Counted from the first letter of the stretch, positions 17,404 through 25,325 are shown. The stretch is 50,571 nt of DNA from an uncultured Clostridia bacterium (GCA_947627955.1 CANQXZ010000005.1:1-50571), one strand, 5' to 3'. Notes: generated by a model from the letters alone, not told the origin. Numbers and translations: made by a program.

Positions 17404-17909
17404 AGGCTTTTGAGCCTCGTCTGCACGTATTCGCCCGCGCAAGCCGCCTCTTCGAGCAGTTCGTCCGTCACGGGCGAACCCTTTTTAAACAGCGTGGCGC
17501 CGTCTTTCGTCACGTCGCATTTCAGCCGCCCCACGCCCCTGACTATCACGGCGTCGCAAAACCTCAACCCCTCGGCGGGGTAATTTTTTTTGCCTATGCG
17601 GCAACTTTTCAGCCTGCCGCCCGCAAAGACGTATTCCTCCACCCTGCCCAAAAATCTGCCGTCCGTATCAAAGCATTCCCGCCCCGCACGGAGGGGAGTG
17701 CCGGGTATCTTTTTATCCGCCCCGCCCGAAAAGATTATCTTTTCGCCGAAGCGGACCACGTTTTTTATGTCCACCGAAAATTCCCGTTCCCGTTCGTCGG
17801 CGCAAACCAAAAAAAACGCGCCGTCTTCCGCCGCGTTTATGGAGAGCAGATAGCCCTCTTTTCCGCCGTCCCCCAAAACCTTTCTGCCGTAAAGCTCGCA
17901 AATTTTCAT
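17400..17909 (-). CDS. PRC-barrel domain protein
   Basis: 169 residues. Two PRC-barrel-like units: 1-60 (LYGRKVLG...KEGYLLSINA...FSVDIKNVVRFG) and 72-125 (ECFDTDGRFLGRVEEYVFAG...KSCRIGKKNYP). Both have the motif of a Gly turn, a V-E/L-S strand and an end strand typical of YrrD/PRC-barrel proteins. These are small beta barrels often found in RNA processing or sporulation contexts, but the specific role is unknown. It ends 4 bases inside the convergent gene. Confidence 0.7.
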   Translation of the reverse strand: MKICELYGRKVLGDGGKEGYLLSINAAEDGAFFLVCADEREREFSVDIKNVVRFGEKIIFSGGADKKIPGTPLRAGRECFDTDGRFLGRVEEYVFAGGRLKSCRIGKKNYPAEGLRFCDAVIVRGVGRLKCDVTKDGATLFKKGSPVTDELLEEAACAGEYVQTRLKSL

Positions 17910-17990
17910 AAAAATTCTCCTTATGCTCTACTATATGGCGCAGGCGGGCGCTATTTTCGCGGAGTTCTTACGTTAATTTGTCGAAAAGTC

Positions 17991-18197
17991 TCATTCCCTC
18001 CCGCAATATTCCTCGAACAGGTCGTTGGGCGTGCATTCGAGTATTTCGCACAGCGCCTGCAAGTTTTCAAACTTTATGCTCTTCGTCTGGTTGTTCACAA
18101 GGCGGGAAAAATTTTGATAGCTCAACCCGAGTTGAATATAAAGCCAATATTTTGTTTTGCCCTTTTCCTTTAAGATATCCAATATCCTGAAAGTCAT
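17991..18197 (-). CDS. XRE (Cro/CI-type) repressor
   Basis: 68 residues. A single helix-turn-helix domain fills it: ILDILKEKGKTKYWLYIQLGLSYQNFSRLVN, then KFENLQALCEILECTPNDLFEE, the usual end of the fold. The start at 18197 (MTFRILD) fits the domain; GTGGAG stands about 9 nt upstream, and an upstream in-frame ATG at 18266 would include the promoter and operator. Two copies of a palindrome flank the intergenic region with the divergent lipoprotein gene, so it probably represses itself and that gene. The region is AT-rich compared with its surroundings, suggesting transfer. Confidence 0.85.
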   Translation of the reverse strand: MTFRILDILKEKGKTKYWLYIQLGLSYQNFSRLVNNQTKSIKFENLQALCEILECTPNDLFEEYCGRE

Positions 18198-18216
18198 AAT
18201 ATAATCTCCACAATAG

Positions 18217-18232
18217 CTAATGTGTACATTAT
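18217..18232. promoter_or_regulatory. Operator palindrome, repressor side
   Basis: CTAATGTGTACATTAT, one mismatch from the perfect palindrome at 18287. It overlaps a minus-strand TATAAT (18233-18228) that would serve the XRE gene. The longer unit ACAATAnCTAATGTnTACATTA recurs 70 bp away. Confidence 0.7.
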
Positions 18233-18246
18233 ATAAATGTTTTTGC

Positions 18247-18275
18247 TTGACAAATAGACACGCCAATTATATAAT
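18247..18275 (+). promoter_or_regulatory. Consensus promoter of the Big_2 lipoprotein gene
   Basis: TTGACA at 18247-18252, 17-nt spacer, TATAAT at 18270-18275. The operator at 18287-18302 lies just after the expected start point, a typical blocking position. Confidence 0.88.
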
Positions 18276-18286
18276 TTGGACAATAA

Positions 18287-18302
18287 CTAATGTATACATT
18301 AG
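18287..18302. promoter_or_regulatory. Operator palindrome, lipoprotein side
   Basis: CTAATGTATACATTAG, a perfect 16-bp palindrome centred about +13 from the predicted transcript start. It shares ACAATA and the core with the copy at 18217. Confidence 0.78.
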
Positions 18303-18322
18303 ATACAAGAGGAGTTTTCAAA

Positions 18323-19342
18323 GTGAAAAAGGTTATAACGGCAATTTTAACGTTGGCTATGGCTTTGGTAATGGCATTCGGCTTTGCAGCCTGCGAGGCG
18401 GAATGGACGCCAAATTCTTTCATACCGATAGAGAAAATAGAGCTTAATAGCACCTCGCTAACCTTAACTGTCGGCGAAACGGACCTGTTAACGGTTTTAA
18501 TTTTCCCGTCAGACACCACTGCCGACAAGACGGTGACTTGGAGCGTTGACGACTCTAGCGTGGCAACCGTAGACGAGAATGGAAGGGTGACCGCGCGTCG
18601 CGTGGGTCAGGCGACCGTGACCGCAACGGTTGATTTTAGACAAGCCACCTGCTTTGTAAACGTTAAAGATCCGATACCGCTTTCTATGAACGAATGGCAG
18701 AGAGTGTTCCGCAACTGTGACAATTATAAATATGTGGGGGATACCGATTTATCCACGGCTACAATTAAAATAGACGGGGGAACCATGTATACATACAAAG
18801 AAGTGTATCCTAATACTGCATATAACACTCCGGGAACGACGACAGAAGAGATCTCATATTATGCAGGTAATGGCATATATTACAACTTTTCTTATTCACC
18901 GACGGAAGAGCTTGAGGGGAAATGGCTGAGGCAGACATATACGGCAACCACAGCTGTCGACGGTCACCTAATCGGTCCGACAATGATTTCGCAATATGAA
19001 TCGCAGCTCGCCTCATATAAAGCGGAGATGGACTTTTTTGCCGACTCTTACAGTTCTTTCCGCATCACGAAAGCATATACTTACTACTGCTCACAACTGC
19101 CAATGACAACAAATATACCCGGCTATGGAGAAGTAACTCAGATATTAAAGAATATCACCGTCAAATTTGACAAAACGAATTTGGAGTCTATTACTTTTAC
19201 AACAGATGAGATGAATTTGGGATACGGGGCTTTCAGTCCGGCCAGCACATGCACATATTCCGATTTCGGAAAAGTTAAAATCGACCTGCCGACGGAATTT
19301 GTGGAATGGTCAGGTCTTTTGGGTGATATCGTTACAACTTAA
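18323..19342 (+). CDS. Big_2-domain lipoprotein
   Basis: 339 residues. The signal peptide ends with the lipobox F-A-A-C. A Big_2 Ig-like domain follows at about 30-115 (KIELNSTSLTLTVGET, then VTWSVDDSSVATVDENGRVTA, then GQATVTATV). The remaining 220 residues are Tyr/Thr-rich and unrecognised. It is probably displayed on the cell surface. The GTG at 18323 is chosen: AGAGGAG stands 8 nt before it and the signal peptide then begins MKKVITAIL, whereas the ATG at 18290 lies in the operator. Likely controlled by the divergent XRE repressor. AT-rich compared with its neighbours. Confidence 0.82.
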   Translation: MKKVITAILTLAMALVMAFGFAACEAEWTPNSFIPIEKIELNSTSLTLTVGETDLLTVLIFPSDTTADKTVTWSVDDSSVATVDENGRVTARRVGQATVTATVDFRQATCFVNVKDPIPLSMNEWQRVFRNCDNYKYVGDTDLSTATIKIDGGTMYTYKEVYPNTAYNTPGTTTEEISYYAGNGIYYNFSYSPTEELEGKWLRQTYTATTAVDGHLIGPTMISQYESQLASYKAEMDFFADSYSSFRITKAYTYYCSQLPMTTNIPGYGEVTQILKNITVKFDKTNLESITFTTDEMNLGYGAFSPASTCTYSDFGKVKIDLPTEFVEWSGLLGDIVTT

Positions 19343-19373
19343 AAACCGCAAAAATTTGACCGCGAGGCGGCGT

Positions 19374-19407
19374 GGTGGGGACGAAATTTTCGTCCCCACC
19401 CTTTTTT
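19374..19407 (+). terminator. Intrinsic terminator
   Basis: A 13-bp perfect stem (19374-19386 with 19388-19400; the real loop will be larger) followed by CTTTTTT. Confidence 0.85.
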
Positions 19408-19420
19408 CATATTTTTCTTC

Positions 19421-19469
19421 AATACTTTACATATGACTTGACAGGTGTAAAGTTTTAGTGTAAAGTATT
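19421..19469 (+). promoter_or_regulatory. nadB promoter with NiaR-like operator
   Basis: An 11-bp perfect inverted repeat (AATACTTTACA at 19421-19431, TGTAAAGTATT at 19459-19469) with a further TGTAAAG half-site at 19446-19452. They overlap a promoter with TTGACA (19438-19443), 17-nt spacer and TAAAGT (19461-19466). The operon encodes a NiaR-type regulator, so nicotinate-dependent self-repression here is the natural reading. That NiaR binds this site is inferred. Confidence 0.75.
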
Positions 19470-19527
19470 GTTGACTGTACGCGGGAAAGTTATCCCGCGG
19501 CGGTATTTCCGCTTTAAGAGGCTCAGA

Positions 19528-20850
19528 TTGAAAGATTTTTACGACGTACTCATAGTGGGCACGGGAGTGGCGGGGCTCAACTGCGCCCTGCATCTGCCCG
19601 CAGAAAAAAAAGTGGCGGTGATATGCAAGGGCACTCCCGACAGGAGCGACAGCTATCTCGCGCAGGGCGGCATCTGCCGCTTGCAGGGCAAAGAGGACTT
19701 CAATGACTACTTTTCCGACACGATGCGCGCCGGTCACGGCGAAAACGACCCCGCCGCGGTGGAGTGCATGATAAATTCTTCGGAAGAGATCGTGGACGAA
19801 CTCGTGTCGCTCGGCGTGGACTTCGCGCGGAATGCGGACGGCTCCCTCGCCGTGACGAGGGAGGGCGGGCATTCCCGCAACAGGATATGTTTCCACGAGG
19901 ACTGCACGGGCAAGGAGATAACCACGCGGCTCATGCAGAGGGTCTCCGCTTTGGAGAACGTGGAGATAGTTCCCGAGACCACCATGCTCGACATAATAGA
20001 GCGGGAGGGCGAGTGCGCGGGGCTAATTGTTTCGGACAACGCCACGGGCAGGGTGTTTCCCGTGTTTGCGGAGAACACGGTGCTCGCCTCGGGCGGGATA
20101 GGCGGGATATTCACCCACTCCACCAATTTCCGTCTGCTCACGGGCGACGGCATAGCCGTGTGCATAAAGCACGGCGTCGCCGTGGACAATATCAATTACA
20201 TACAGATTCATCCGACCACCCTCTATGTCAAAAACTCCGCGGGCGGCAGGAGCTTTCTCATTTCCGAATCGGTGCGGGGCGAGGGGGCAGTGCTCCTCGA
20301 CAAGAATTTCAGGCGTTTCACCGACGAGTTGCAGCCCCGCGACGTCGTCACGGCGGCTATCTACCGCCAGATGAAAAAGGACGGCACGGAATTCGTGTGG
20401 CTCGACATGCGCCCCATACCCCCCGAAGAGCTGAGGGCGCACTTTCCCTCGATAGTGGAAAAGTGCCGCGAGGAGGGCTACGACGTGTTTAAAGAGTGCA
20501 TTCCCGTCGTCCCCGCGCAGCACTACTTCATGGGCGGGATAAGGAGCGATCTGAACGGCAGAACGACAATGCCGAGGCTTTACGCCGTGGGCGAAACGTG
20601 CTGCAACGGCGTGCACGGGGCGAACAGGCTGGCTTCCAACTCCCTTTTGGAGAGCCTGCTGTTCTCGAAGAGGGCGGCGCTCCACATAGCGGCGGAGACA
20701 AAGCCCCTGCCCGAGGGATACAGGAGGGCGCAAGACGTGGACTTATCCGAATACGGCGACCCCGCGGCGCTGCTCGAAGGATACAAAAAGATAATACAAA
20801 AGGCTATAAAGGAGGCGGAAAATGCTAAACCCCATTTCGGGCGTACTTAA
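19528..20850 (+). CDS. nadB: L-aspartate oxidase
   Basis: About 440 residues. FAD-binding Rossmann motif GTGVAGLNCAL near the N-terminus, then SDSYLAQGGI, the active-site stretch with HEDCTGKEI, and GANRLASNSLLESL near the C-terminus, all typical of NadB. It oxidises L-aspartate to iminoaspartate, the first step of de novo NAD synthesis. It is shorter than the E. coli enzyme because the C-terminal helical domain is trimmed, as in several Clostridia. The start is taken as TTG at 19528, preceded by AAGAGG; an upstream TTG would overlap the operator. The end overlaps nadC by 29 bases. nadA is not in the window. Confidence 0.9.
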   Translation: MKDFYDVLIVGTGVAGLNCALHLPAEKKVAVICKGTPDRSDSYLAQGGICRLQGKEDFNDYFSDTMRAGHGENDPAAVECMINSSEEIVDELVSLGVDFARNADGSLAVTREGGHSRNRICFHEDCTGKEITTRLMQRVSALENVEIVPETTMLDIIEREGECAGLIVSDNATGRVFPVFAENTVLASGGIGGIFTHSTNFRLLTGDGIAVCIKHGVAVDNINYIQIHPTTLYVKNSAGGRSFLISESVRGEGAVLLDKNFRRFTDELQPRDVVTAAIYRQMKKDGTEFVWLDMRPIPPEELRAHFPSIVEKCREEGYDVFKECIPVVPAQHYFMGGIRSDLNGRTTMPRLYAVGETCCNGVHGANRLASNSLLESLLFSKRAALHIAAETKPLPEGYRRAQDVDLSEYGDPAALLEGYKKIIQKAIKEAENAKPHFGRT

Positions 20851-21688
20851 TGCGGACGACCTTATAAAGTCGGCGCTCAGGGAGGACATATCCAACGAGG
20901 ACGTGAGCACCAACGCCGTTATGCCCGATTTCAGAAAGGGCAGCGTGCAGCTCATATGCAAGCAGGAGGGCGTTATCTGCGGGCTGGAAGTGTTTGAACG
21001 CACTTTCAAGATACTCGACGGCAGAACGTGGGTAAAGGCGTTCGTGAAGGACGGCGACGACGTTCAAAAGGGCGAGCTCCTCGCCGAGGTGGTGGGGGAC
21101 ATACGTGTTCTGCTCTCGGGCGAGCGCGTGGCTCTGAACTACCTGCAACGCATGAGCGGCATCGCGACGTACACAAGGCAGATGGTGAAGCTCCTCGAAG
21201 GGAGCAAGACCCGCCTGCTCGACACGCGCAAGACCACCCCCAATATGCGCATTTTCGAAAAGTATGCCGTCAAGGTCGGCGGGGGCGACAACCACCGCTA
21301 TAACCTCTCGGACGGGATATTGCTCAAAGACAACCATATCGGCGCGGCGGGCGGCGTGAAAAACGCCGTGCAAATGGCGAAAAAGTACGCCTCTTTCGTC
21401 AGGAAGATAGAGGTCGAGGTGGAGAACCTCGAAATGGTATCCGAAGCCGTGGAGGCGGGCGCGGATATCATAATGCTCGACAACATGTCCGTGGCGGATA
21501 TGAAGGCGGCGGTGAAGCTGATAGACGGGCGCGCGCTAACGGAGTGCAGCGGCAACGTCACGCGGGAGAATATCGCGCAGATATTGGATACGGGCGTAGA
21601 CTTCGTGTCGAGCGGCGCGCTCACCCATTCCGCGCCCATTCTGGATCTCTCCCTCAAAAATCTTCATCCCATTCTGGTGGAAGAATGA
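20822..21688 (+). CDS. nadC: Nicotinate-nucleotide pyrophosphorylase (carboxylating)
   Basis: 288 residues, the family length. It converts quinolinate and PRPP to nicotinate mononucleotide. Landmarks: ALREDISNEDVST near the N-terminus, GERVALNYLQRMSGIAT, LLDTRKTTPNMR, GGGDNHRYNLSDGILLKDNHI, VEVENLEM and IMLDNMS. These carry the Arg/Lys/His/Asp residues that bind quinolinate and PRPP in this family. AAGGAGG precedes the ATG inside the end of nadB, and the stop overlaps the niaR start (ATGA). Confidence 0.95.
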   Translation: MLNPISGVLNADDLIKSALREDISNEDVSTNAVMPDFRKGSVQLICKQEGVICGLEVFERTFKILDGRTWVKAFVKDGDDVQKGELLAEVVGDIRVLLSGERVALNYLQRMSGIATYTRQMVKLLEGSKTRLLDTRKTTPNMRIFEKYAVKVGGGDNHRYNLSDGILLKDNHIGAAGGVKNAVQMAKKYASFVRKIEVEVENLEMVSEAVEAGADIIMLDNMSVADMKAAVKLIDGRALTECSGNVTRENIAQILDTGVDFVSSGALTHSAPILDLSLKNLHPILVEE

Positions 21689-22194
21689 AAGCCGAAGCGC
21701 GCAGGAGCGAGATACTGAGCCTCATGGGCAACACCGAAAATCCCCTCCCCGCCAACGTGCTCGCGGAGAGGTTCGCCGTGTCTCGGCAGGTGATAGTGCA
21801 GGATATAGCCATTCTGCGCGCCAACGGATACGGGATCACCGCCACTAACCGCGGCTATCTCCTCGACGGCGAAAAAAAGGCGACGCGCGTTTTCAAGTGC
21901 CGCCACACCTTCGACGAGATAGTGGACGAGGGGGAGATAATTATAGACGGCGGCGGCAGGGTGGAGGACATCTTCGTCAACCACCGCCTTTACGGCAGGA
22001 TATCCGCAAGGCTCGGGCTTTACAGCCGCACCCACGTGGAAGAACTCTACCGTTCGCTCAAATCAGGGGCTTCGAAGCCCTTGATGATAGTCACGGACGG
22101 CTATCACTACCACACGGTGACCGCCGACGGGGAAGCGGCTCTCGACAACATTGAAAAAAAGCTCCGCGAACGGGGCTTTCTGATAGAGATCTGA
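21685..22194 (+). CDS. niaR: NiaR-type nicotinate-responsive repressor (HTH_11 + 3H)
   Basis: 169 residues. An HTH_11 winged helix (about 5-60; LAERFAVSRQVIVQDIAILRANGY) is followed by a 3H domain with the namesake histidines: CRHTF (about 74), FVNHRLYG (about 99) and DGYHYHT (about 140-142). In Firmicutes NiaR represses NAD-synthesis and niacin-uptake genes when nicotinate is abundant. Here it is the last gene of nadB-nadC-niaR, overlapping nadC by 4 bases, so the operon encodes its own regulator. The likely operator is at 19421-19469. Confidence 0.92.
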   Translation: MKAEARRSEILSLMGNTENPLPANVLAERFAVSRQVIVQDIAILRANGYGITATNRGYLLDGEKKATRVFKCRHTFDEIVDEGEIIIDGGGRVEDIFVNHRLYGRISARLGLYSRTHVEELYRSLKSGASKPLMIVTDGYHYHTVTADGEAALDNIEKKLRERGFLIEI

Positions 22195-22201
22195 GGCGCT
22201 G

Positions 22202-22230
22202 TTGACAAACCGCCTCGGGGGTGGTAAGAT
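22202..22230 (+). promoter_or_regulatory. Promoter of the tandem structured RNA
   Basis: TTGACA at 22202-22207, 17-nt spacer, TAAGAT at 22225-22230. The expected start point (about 22237) coincides with the first base of the repeat unit. Confidence 0.8.
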
Positions 22231-22236
22231 AAAAAA

Positions 22237-22428
22237 GAGGTCACGAAATTCTCGTGCGGTTGCGCGCACTGCGAATTTCCGTGATTTTAGCGGCTCTGCC
22301 GCTCTTGCCGCCATAAATAGGGGCGCACATATTATATAATGGCGGCAATTCACACCGCTCAGGCGCAGGTATGCGCAAATTGTGTCTTGCTGCGCAGGGG
22401 AACCCTGCTTGCAACGTTATGATTTTAA
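22237..22428 (+). ncRNA. Candidate structured RNA, copy 1 of a 192-nt tandem unit
   Basis: Five hairpins can be drawn. P1: TCACG/CGTGA (22241 and 22280), with an inner helix GTGCG/CGCAC. P2: AGCGGC/GCCGCT (22289-22303). P3: a perfect 10-bp stem, 22305-22314 with 22339-22348. P4: GCGCA/TGCGC (22363-22376). P5: GCAGGG/CCCTGC (22394-22408), enclosed by TTGC/GCAA. Copy 2 has the same five stems with different paired bases. Single-stranded parts such as GCAAATTGTGTCTTGC and GCTTGCAACGTTA are identical in both. No open reading frame of note exists here. The RNA family is not recognised. Confidence 0.75.
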
Positions 22429-22620
22429 GGGGTCACGAAAATTATGCGGGAGCCGCCCGCACAATTTTCCGTGAATTGAGGGCTACTCGCCCTCTGTCTG
22501 CGATTTTTCGTAGCCCACGATAATATAATCGCAGACATTCACCTCGCTCAGGCGAAAGTTTTCGCAAATTGTGTCTTGCGGCGCAAAAGCGTGGTTTTGC
22601 TTGCAACGTTATTATTTTAA
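22429..22620 (+). ncRNA. Candidate structured RNA, copy 2 of the 192-nt tandem unit
   Basis: Offset from copy 1 by exactly 192 nt. Matching stems: P1 TCACG/CGTGA with inner TGCGGG/CCCGCA; P2 GAGGGC/GCCCTC (22478-22494); P3 a perfect 9-bp stem, 22496-22504 with 22528-22536; P4 GCGAA/TTCGC (22552-22565); P5 GCAAAA/TTTTGC (22583-22600). Paired positions changed together while loops stayed constant. It may be a stand-alone RNA or a tandem leader of the membrane-protein genes at 22774. Confidence 0.75.
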
Positions 22621-22660
22621 AGGTTCACGGAAATTTCGGCGAGCTGCAGAAAATTTGCGT
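22621..22660 (+). repeat. Truncated third copy of the RNA unit
   Basis: TCACG recurs at 22625, again exactly 192 nt after copy 2, followed by AAATTT and a later AAATTTGCGT that rebuilds a P1-like stem. Similarity then fades. The rest of 22661-22773 holds GC-rich hairpins, a possible TATAAT at 22676-22681 and the Shine-Dalgarno of the next gene. Confidence 0.6.
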
Positions 22661-22773
22661 CGGTAAAAAGTGAAATATAATCGGCGGATACGCCGCATAC
22701 TTAAAAACAGGGGTGCGCCGCGGCGCGGAAACAGTGCCGCGCGGCGGAATGCGTCCCCGGTGGAGGTGCATTT

Positions 22774-23301
22774 ATGGATGACAGTGCTGTCGCATATGAA
22801 AGGGACTGTTTTATGGCGCGCACGGGCAAATCGATAGGGGCGTGGGCTGTTATCGCGGCTATCGCCACATGCGTGCCCATGCTGATGTTCGCCGCCACGG
22901 GTGTGGGGTACGCCCTCACAGCGGTCGTGGTGGTCATTCTCAGCATAGGTTATTTCATTCTCGTTATATGCAGCACGCTCGTCACGCTTTTCACGCTGCT
23001 GGCGGTCGAGGAGTTCCGCAATTTTGCGAAAAAGTTCGGGGAACTGATACAAAACAGCGGCATGGCGATAGAATATCTGAACAGCGCGACGCGGACGGTG
23101 TTCACCGTATATACGCCCTATCTCTTCACGTTTATGGCTGTCACGATCTGTCTCGCCGCCGCGGCGGTGACGATAGGCGCGGTCAAACGGGGAACAAGGC
23201 GTTCCGCCGCGGCTATGACGCTGGGGATTGTGGCTGCGGTTCTGGCGGTTTTAGGAGTGATATTCTTCTTCGTTCTGCGCAGTAAGGCGGTGGCGTTATG
23301 A
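22774..23301 (+). CDS. Small multi-pass membrane protein
   Basis: 175 residues with four predicted membrane segments (about 24-42, 47-75, 112-133, 146-168), the second pair split by an amphipathic stretch rich in Phe/Lys/Glu (VEEFRNFAKKFGELIQNSG). No family recognised. GGAGGTG stands 6 nt before the ATG. It overlaps the next gene by 4 bases (ATGA), so the two form a pair. Both lie downstream of the tandem structured RNA, which could be in their leader. Confidence 0.72.
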   Translation: MDDSAVAYERDCFMARTGKSIGAWAVIAAIATCVPMLMFAATGVGYALTAVVVVILSIGYFILVICSTLVTLFTLLAVEEFRNFAKKFGELIQNSGMAIEYLNSATRTVFTVYTPYLFTFMAVTICLAAAAVTIGAVKRGTRRSAAAMTLGIVAAVLAVLGVIFFFVLRSKAVAL

Positions 23302-23804
23302 AATTTACTGTCTACACAAAGGATCTCGGGGGCGCGGAAGCCTATCTCAACGGAAAGCGCCTCAAATTCAAAAAGGACGGAAAGCGCCTTGCCGCCGAGT
23401 GCGAGGCGGAGGGCGATATTGAACTCCGCATATTCTCCAAGAGCCTGCTCTCCTTCGACAAGTGGTTCTTGAAATGGCTGCTTCTGTGGTTTTTGGGCGT
23501 GTTCGGGCTGTTTTCTCCCCACTTCCGCAAGACGGACAAATACTATATAGATTACCGCCTTTTCGGGAAGGTGACAGAGGATTCCACCGTCACGGTGGAG
23601 CTGAACAAGCGCGCCAAGAACAAGTACAAGGAGCGCGCCCTCCTCGTGAGCTGCGACTTCGAGGCAATGGAGGAGAACACGGGCTGGGCGGAGGACGAAA
23701 GATTCCGTTCCCGCCGCAGGACGTGCAAGCTGATAACGGCGCTCTTCTGGGTGCTCGCGGTGCTGTCCGCGATCGCTTTCGTGCTGTTTAAATTCATATT
23801 CTGA
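23298..23804 (+). CDS. Membrane-associated protein of unknown function
   Basis: 168 residues. The N-terminal part looks like a small beta domain (KFTVYTKDLGGAEAYLNGKR) comparable to PEGA-like units. A hydrophobic Trp/Leu/Phe-rich segment lies at about 53-72 (KWLLLWFLGVFGLF) and a C-terminal membrane anchor at 146-167. No recognised family. It is translationally coupled to the preceding membrane protein, and the two probably act together. Confidence 0.68.
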   Translation: MKFTVYTKDLGGAEAYLNGKRLKFKKDGKRLAAECEAEGDIELRIFSKSLLSFDKWFLKWLLLWFLGVFGLFSPHFRKTDKYYIDYRLFGKVTEDSTVTVELNKRAKNKYKERALLVSCDFEAMEENTGWAEDERFRSRRRTCKLITALFWVLAVLSAIAFVLFKFIF

Positions 23805-23810
23805 CATATT

Positions 23811-23840
23811 AAAACGCCCCGCCGACGGCGGGGCGTTTTC
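23811..23840. terminator. Bidirectional terminator
   Basis: A 13-bp perfect stem (23811-23823 with 23827-23839, loop GAC) with A4 and T4 at the two ends; it serves both convergent genes. Confidence 0.82.
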
Positions 23841-25206
23841 ACTGTGCCGCGCGCGGCGCGGCGAATTTCAGTTTTTTGAACAGTATCCCGAAAAATATCA
23901 GGTGCACGCCCGCCGTGAGCGTCCACGAGATGGGATAGGACGCGGCGAGCCATAAGATGTTGTGGAAGTACGGAACGGGGAAGATGGCGAACACCCATAC
24001 AAGCCTGAACCCGCACGCCCCGAGGGTGCTTATCACCGTGGGGAGCACGGAATAGCCTATCGCGCGCAGGGCGTAGGCGAAGGTGTCCATGAACCCGCAT
24101 AGAAAATACGTGAGCAGAACAATTATCAGCCTTGTCTCTCCCGCGGCTATCGCCTCGGGGGATTTTACGTATAGCTTCAAGAGGGGTATCCTCAGCGCGA
24201 GTATCACCGCGCTGAGCGCCGCCCACACGGCTATCACGAGCAGCAGGCAATAGCATATCACGCGGGTTATGTTGCGCTTGTTTTTCGCGCCGTAGTTCGC
24301 CGAGCCGAAAGTCACCGCCGCCTGCGAGCAGGAGTTCATTGCGGTGTACACAAAGCCCTCGAGGGAGGCGGAAGCGCCGTTCCCGTCCATTATGTCCGTG
24401 CCGAGCACGTTTATGCTCGTCTGTATTATCACGTTCGAGAGGGAGAAGATCATTCCCTGCAAGCCCGCGGGCAGTCCCGTGCGGATTATCTCCGCCGATT
24501 CTCCTCGGCAAATTTTGAGTCCGCGCAGGCGGAAGCGGAAAAAGCCGCCCTTTTTTAAGAGCATGTACGCCACCACCATCGCCGCCGCGAGGAATTGGGA
24601 GATGGAAGTGCATATCGCAACGCCCGCCACGCCCAATTTGAAGCGGATCACGAAAAGCAGGTTCAAAAACACGTTGGCTACGCCCGAGAGGGTGAGGAAG
24701 TAGAAGGGCTTTCTCGTGTCGCCCACGGCGCGCAGCAGAGCGGAGCCGAAGTTGTATATCATGGTGAAGGGCACGCCTATAAAGTAAATGGCGAGATATT
24801 CCGTGGAGAGGTCAATAACGTCGTCGGGCGTTTTCATCCACACGAGGAAATATCTCGAACAGAGCGCGCCGAACGCGCCCACGGCTATTCCCGTTATCAG
24901 GGAGAGCGCCATGGAGGTGTGCGCCACGCGGTCCCCCTTTTGGGGGTCGTTCGCGCCGTAGCACCTCGCCATTATGACGTTCGCGCCCACCGAGAGCCCC
25001 ATAAAGAGGTTGACGATCAGGTTTATGAGTGCGTTGGTGGAGGAGATGGCGGCGGTGGAGTGCTCGGGGCCGTACAGCCCGCAAATTATCAGGTCGCTCG
25101 CGGTGTAAAGCAGCTGCAAAATGCCCGTCAGCATCAGCGGCGCTATGAATATGCAGAGGTTCTTGAACAGCCCCTCTTTTTGCGTCATTGTAACTTCTTT
25201 TGCCAT
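23839..25206 (-). CDS. MATE-family efflux transporter
   Basis: 455 residues with 12 predicted membrane segments, the MATE length and layout. Family-like stretches include LMLTGILQLLYTASDLIICGLYG near the start, SVGANVIMARCYGA, YNFGSALLRAVGDTRKP (the conserved A-x-G-D-x-R-x-P block) and its repeat in the second half. Such proteins use Na+ or H+ gradients to export drugs or metabolites; the substrate cannot be told. Start at 25206; a second ATG at 25188 is possible and neither has a clear Shine-Dalgarno. Confidence 0.9.
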   Translation of the reverse strand: MAKEVTMTQKEGLFKNLCIFIAPLMLTGILQLLYTASDLIICGLYGPEHSTAAISSTNALINLIVNLFMGLSVGANVIMARCYGANDPQKGDRVAHTSMALSLITGIAVGAFGALCSRYFLVWMKTPDDVIDLSTEYLAIYFIGVPFTMIYNFGSALLRAVGDTRKPFYFLTLSGVANVFLNLLFVIRFKLGVAGVAICTSISQFLAAAMVVAYMLLKKGGFFRFRLRGLKICRGESAEIIRTGLPAGLQGMIFSLSNVIIQTSINVLGTDIMDGNGASASLEGFVYTAMNSCSQAAVTFGSANYGAKNKRNITRVICYCLLLVIAVWAALSAVILALRIPLLKLYVKSPEAIAAGETRLIIVLLTYFLCGFMDTFAYALRAIGYSVLPTVISTLGACGFRLVWVFAIFPVPYFHNILWLAASYPISWTLTAGVHLIFFGILFKKLKFAAPRAAQ

Positions 25207-25325
25207 ACTTTTTTCCCGACGTGGAAAATATTATCACTTCGGCGCGCGCTTTGCAATTATTTCTGCCCGCAAATCATTGCTTTTTGCAAAAACAAGTGAT
25301 AAAATTTTTCCTGTTTTCAGTACAT

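Noticed and set aside
18206-18266. Longer start of the XRE repressor at 18266
   Set aside because: The extra 23 residues would be encoded by the operator and promoter region and do not belong to the HTH fold.
22237-22620. Known riboswitch, 6S RNA or group II intron
   Set aside because: None of the conserved motifs I know for common riboswitches is present, the five-hairpin layout is unlike 6S RNA, and there is no intron domain V-type hairpin or reverse transcriptase.
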